The position numbers and the translations under genes are program-made. From NCBI GenBank assembly GCA_947630855.1, contig CANRJF010000005.1, forward strand, positions 1-55,961: a stretch of DNA of 55,961 nt, read 5' to 3'. Positions 54,110 to 55,961 of this stretch are shown here, one piece after another. The notes below the pieces were generated by a model. It ran no database searches, was not told the DNA's origin, and was given only the letters and a program-made list of their open reading frames with translations. Numbering within the stretch: the first letter of the stretch is position 1; each line of letters begins with the position of its first letter. The DNA is from an uncultured Lachnospiraceae bacterium (GTDB lineage Bacteria > Bacillota > Clostridia > Lachnospirales > Lachnospiraceae).

Positions 54110-54588
54110 GGCGCAATCTTCATCCTTTCATCCTTTGGCGGCTCTGCCATTATGGTTCCGTGGTCTTTATATTTTTTTAATATAAAGTTGGTTTCTGTGG
54201 ACAGCACGGAATCTAAGGTAGAAAGTTTTTCGGAAACAAACTGTGACACTTCCCGCAGGGTTTTTCCGTCCAAAACCACCATAAAATCAAAACTTCCCGA
54301 AATCAGATACACGGATTCCACCTCGGGATAATTATAAATGCGCTCCGCCACTTTGTCAAAACCCATGCCTCTCTGGGGAGTAACCCGCACTTCAATCATT
54401 GCCATCACTTTCTCTACCCCGGTTTTCTCCCAGTTAATCAATGTGTGGTATCCGCAAATCACATGTTCCCGCTCCATAGCTGCAAGTTCATTTAAAATGG
54501 ATGCTTCATCCACCCCTAAAATAATTGCCAGTTCCCCGATATCAATTCGGCTGTTTTTTTCAATAAATGTTAAAATCTTCTCTCTCAT
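54106..54588 (-). CDS. Lrp/AsnC-family transcriptional regulator
   Basis: A 160-residue regulator with an N-terminal winged helix (NSRIDIGELAIILGVDEASILNELAAMEREHVI) and a C-terminal RAM ligand domain (VYLISGSFDFMVVLDGKTLREVSQFVSEKLS). Lrp family proteins sense amino acids. It sits between the AIR-synthase-like gene, six bases away, and the aminotransferase, four-base overlap. Confidence 0.92.
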   Translation of the reverse strand: MREKILTFIEKNSRIDIGELAIILGVDEASILNELAAMEREHVICGYHTLINWEKTGVEKVMAMIEVRVTPQRGMGFDKVAERIYNYPEVESVYLISGSFDFMVVLDGKTLREVSQFVSEKLSTLDSVLSTETNFILKKYKDHGTIMAEPPKDERMKIAP

Positions 54589-54594
54589 TTTATT

Positions 54595-55584
54595 CTATCT
54601 CCCTACTGCCTTATAGAGCTCGTCCACCTTGGGCGGCTCTAAAAATCTACGTTCTTCCCCGTTTATCAGTACTCTGTCATTACCCTTTGTGGCTTTTCCC
54701 ACCAGGGCTGCGGCAATACCCGCCTTCTTAAGATTCATGACCAGCAGATTGCCGTCCTCCGCCGCCATAAGCATGGAGCCGCTGGATATGAGTTCATAGG
54801 GATTAATGCCGAAAAATTCACAGATTTCCACGGTTTCCTGCTTTAAAGGGATTTTTTTCAAATATATTTCAAGACCTACACCGGAAGCCTGTGCCATCTC
54901 CCACAATGCCCCGAAAATCCCTCCTTCCGTCACATCATGCATGGCTGCCACCCCGGATTTTACGGCAACTGCCGCCTCCGGCATCACGGAAAGAAATTCG
55001 TCTAATTTTTGTGCCTTTAAAATAAAGTCCCGGGAAAAACGGGACAAAAGTTCCTTTTCCTTCTCTTTTGCTATAATAGATGTACCTTCCAGACCCACCC
55101 ATTTTGTAACCACAATATCCATTCCGGGCCTTGCCCCAGCCGTAGACACAAGTTTTCCTTCCTTTGCCTTTCCCACTCCCGTTACGGAGATAACCGGCTG
55201 GTTTACCACCCTGGTAACTTCCGTGTGGCCTCCTATAATCTGCACATTTGCTTTTTCACAGGCTTCCTGTGCCTGGCACATCATCTCCCGGATTTTTTCT
55301 TCCGTAATATCTTCCGGCAGCAGAACCGTAAGCAAAACTCCCACCGGCTCTGCCCCTGCGCTGGCAAGGTCATTCATAGTAACGGTGATTGCCAGCTTCC
55401 CAATGTCCGTGGCAGTACCTGTAATCGGGTCGGCGGAAAGTACAAACACTTCATCCTCTCCTAATTTCACCGCCCCGCAGTCCTCGCCTATCCCGGCTCC
55501 CAAGATAACTTCCTTCCGGCTTGTGCGTATCTGCTTTAAAATGCTGCGCTTTAACACGTTTTCCGGCACTTTCCCTACTTTCAT
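54595..55584 (-). CDS. AIR-synthase-related (HypE/ThiL-like) protein
   Basis: A 329-residue protein of the PurM/HypE/SelD/ThiL superfamily of ATP-using enzymes. Visible: GIGEDCGAVKL (Asp-rich N-terminus), SADPITGTATDIGKLAITVTMNDLASAGAEPVGVLLTV and IIGGHTEVT, then HDVTEGGIFGALWEMA. The C-terminus lacks the Cys tail of HypE, so it is not hydrogenase HypE itself; its reaction is unknown. AGGAG is six bases before ATG at 55584. It leads the operon with the Lrp and aminotransferase genes. Confidence 0.85.
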   Translation of the reverse strand: MKVGKVPENVLKRSILKQIRTSRKEVILGAGIGEDCGAVKLGEDEVFVLSADPITGTATDIGKLAITVTMNDLASAGAEPVGVLLTVLLPEDITEEKIREMMCQAQEACEKANVQIIGGHTEVTRVVNQPVISVTGVGKAKEGKLVSTAGARPGMDIVVTKWVGLEGTSIIAKEKEKELLSRFSRDFILKAQKLDEFLSVMPEAAVAVKSGVAAMHDVTEGGIFGALWEMAQASGVGLEIYLKKIPLKQETVEICEFFGINPYELISSGSMLMAAEDGNLLVMNLKKAGIAAALVGKATKGNDRVLINGEERRFLEPPKVDELYKAVGR

Positions 55585-55610
55585 GTAAAACTCCTGTCTC
55601 TATATAGCAC

Positions 55611-55635
55611 AAGGCTGCCCCAAAAAGACAGCCTT
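55611..55635. repeat. Short hairpin between the two last genes
   Basis: AAGGCTG (55611-55617) pairs with CAGCCTT (55629-55635); on the minus strand the stem can extend to nine pairs with one G-U. No T-run follows, so a terminator role is uncertain. Confidence 0.4.
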
Positions 55636-55668
55636 ACATCATCAATTTTCTGTTTTTCAAAAGCAGCT

Positions 55669-55961
55669 CTATTCATCACGAACCGCTCCTGCTTCCACTT
55701 CTCCTCCAGTTTCCGCTGCCGCCTGGGCTTCCGCCTCCGCCGCCTGCTGAAGCTCCGGGTCCGGTCCGCCAATCTCCTCATCCCCTGTGGACGCGGAGAG
55801 AACCGGAGAAGCGGATGCGGTCTCTGCCTGAGCCGCCGACGCCTGCGCCTCCGCCGTGGAGACACCCGCCGAGGAAGCAGCTGCTTTCCCCTTCTTTTTC
55901 CGAGGGGCCGCCTCCAGGACCTGGGAGACCGCCTCTCCCTCTGTCTGCTCTGCGCCCGTCT
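55669..55961 (-). CDS. C-terminus of an Ala/Glu-rich low-complexity protein (runs off window)
   Basis: The last 97 codons of a gene entering from the right and stopping at TAG 55669-55671. The reading frame gives a disordered-looking tail: EAVSQVLEAAPRKKKGKAAA, then repeated Ala-, Ser-, Glu-, Gln-rich runs, ending GAVRDE. G+C is about two thirds, well above the rest of the window. Such tails occur on many nucleic-acid-binding or ribosome-associated proteins, but the family cannot be named from this fragment. An Arg-rich alternative frame here is considered a shadow. Confidence 0.55.
   Translation of the reverse strand, partial: TGAEQTEGEAVSQVLEAAPRKKKGKAAASSAGVSTAEAQASAAQAETASASPVLSASTGDEEIGGPDPELQQAAEAEAQAAAETGGEVEAGAVRDE

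Noticed and set aside
55581-55865. Arg-rich 94-codon minus-strand frame at the right end
   Set aside because: Out of frame with the Ala/Glu-rich partial gene; poly-Arg is the usual shadow of GC-rich Ala/Glu codons, and it overlaps the AIR-synthase leader.

Overview
The window looks like the chromosome of a Lachnospiraceae-type anaerobic Clostridium relative. Evidence: Clostridia-style core genes (SecA with a C-terminal zinc motif, the EcfA1/EcfA2/EcfT set, TrmL, TruA, TrpB2, a YtvI-like permease), strong AGGAGG ribosome-binding sites, sigma-A promoters with 17-base spacers, and chemoreceptors in a monoderm background. Almost every gene is on the minus strand; only the nitrite/sulfite reductase at 20.2-21.7 kb runs on plus. 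No rRNA, tRNA or CRISPR array was seen.

Layout. 0-16.4 kb: a partial YtvI-like permease, an RND efflux pump broken by a +1 frameshift, a MATE exporter, a chemoreceptor preceded by an orphan sugar-binding lipoprotein, secA, then a three-gene operon (B12-type radical SAM protein, small membrane-anchored protein, DUF6056-like membrane protein) and a BspA-type leucine-rich-repeat surface protein. 16.5-22.3 kb: a 1104-residue gene joining a PTPS-related membrane protein to a secreted SGNH esterase with its own internal start, the reductase, and a small anchored protein whose promoter is a near copy of that of the fused gene.

22.4-29.9 kb is an accessory stretch with mobile-element debris: a likely group II intron remnant, a MATE transporter fused to a cytidylate-kinase-like domain, a RelB/RelE pair whose toxin tail has been replaced at the junction with a SUKH/DUF4303 gene, a decayed MATE fragment, an alpha/beta hydrolase, an AT-rich acyltransferase, and a Fur-box promoter with no obvious target. 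30-39 kb: an MntP-like membrane protein, a TetR / MMPL / LxxG-repeat coiled-coil export operon, an HD-GYP protein, a DUF308 protein and a circularly permuted ATP-grasp ligase.

39.3-42.9 kb is a strikingly AT-rich two-gene island: an Eco57I-like adenine methyltransferase overlapping a small PD-(D/E)XK protein. It is the best candidate here for an undescribed defence (restriction-modification) module. 43-56 kb returns to host-type genes: a flagellar hook/filament-like protein, TrpB2, hemolysin III, a second chemoreceptor, a GH3 beta-N-acetylhexosaminidase, a truA broken by an apparent 14-base insertion, the ECF module (ecfT, ecfA2, ecfA1), trmL, an aminotransferase, an Lrp regulator, an AIR-synthase/HypE-like protein, and the end of a GC-rich low-complexity gene.

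Functional themes: export and efflux (RND, two MATE genes, MMPL, ECF), chemotaxis (two receptors, one paired with a binding protein), cell-surface carbohydrate modification (PTPS-related, SGNH, DUF6056-like, LRR, GH3), and defence or stability (toxin-antitoxin, SUKH, methylase-nuclease pair). Assignments come from reading motifs by eye; no database search was run.
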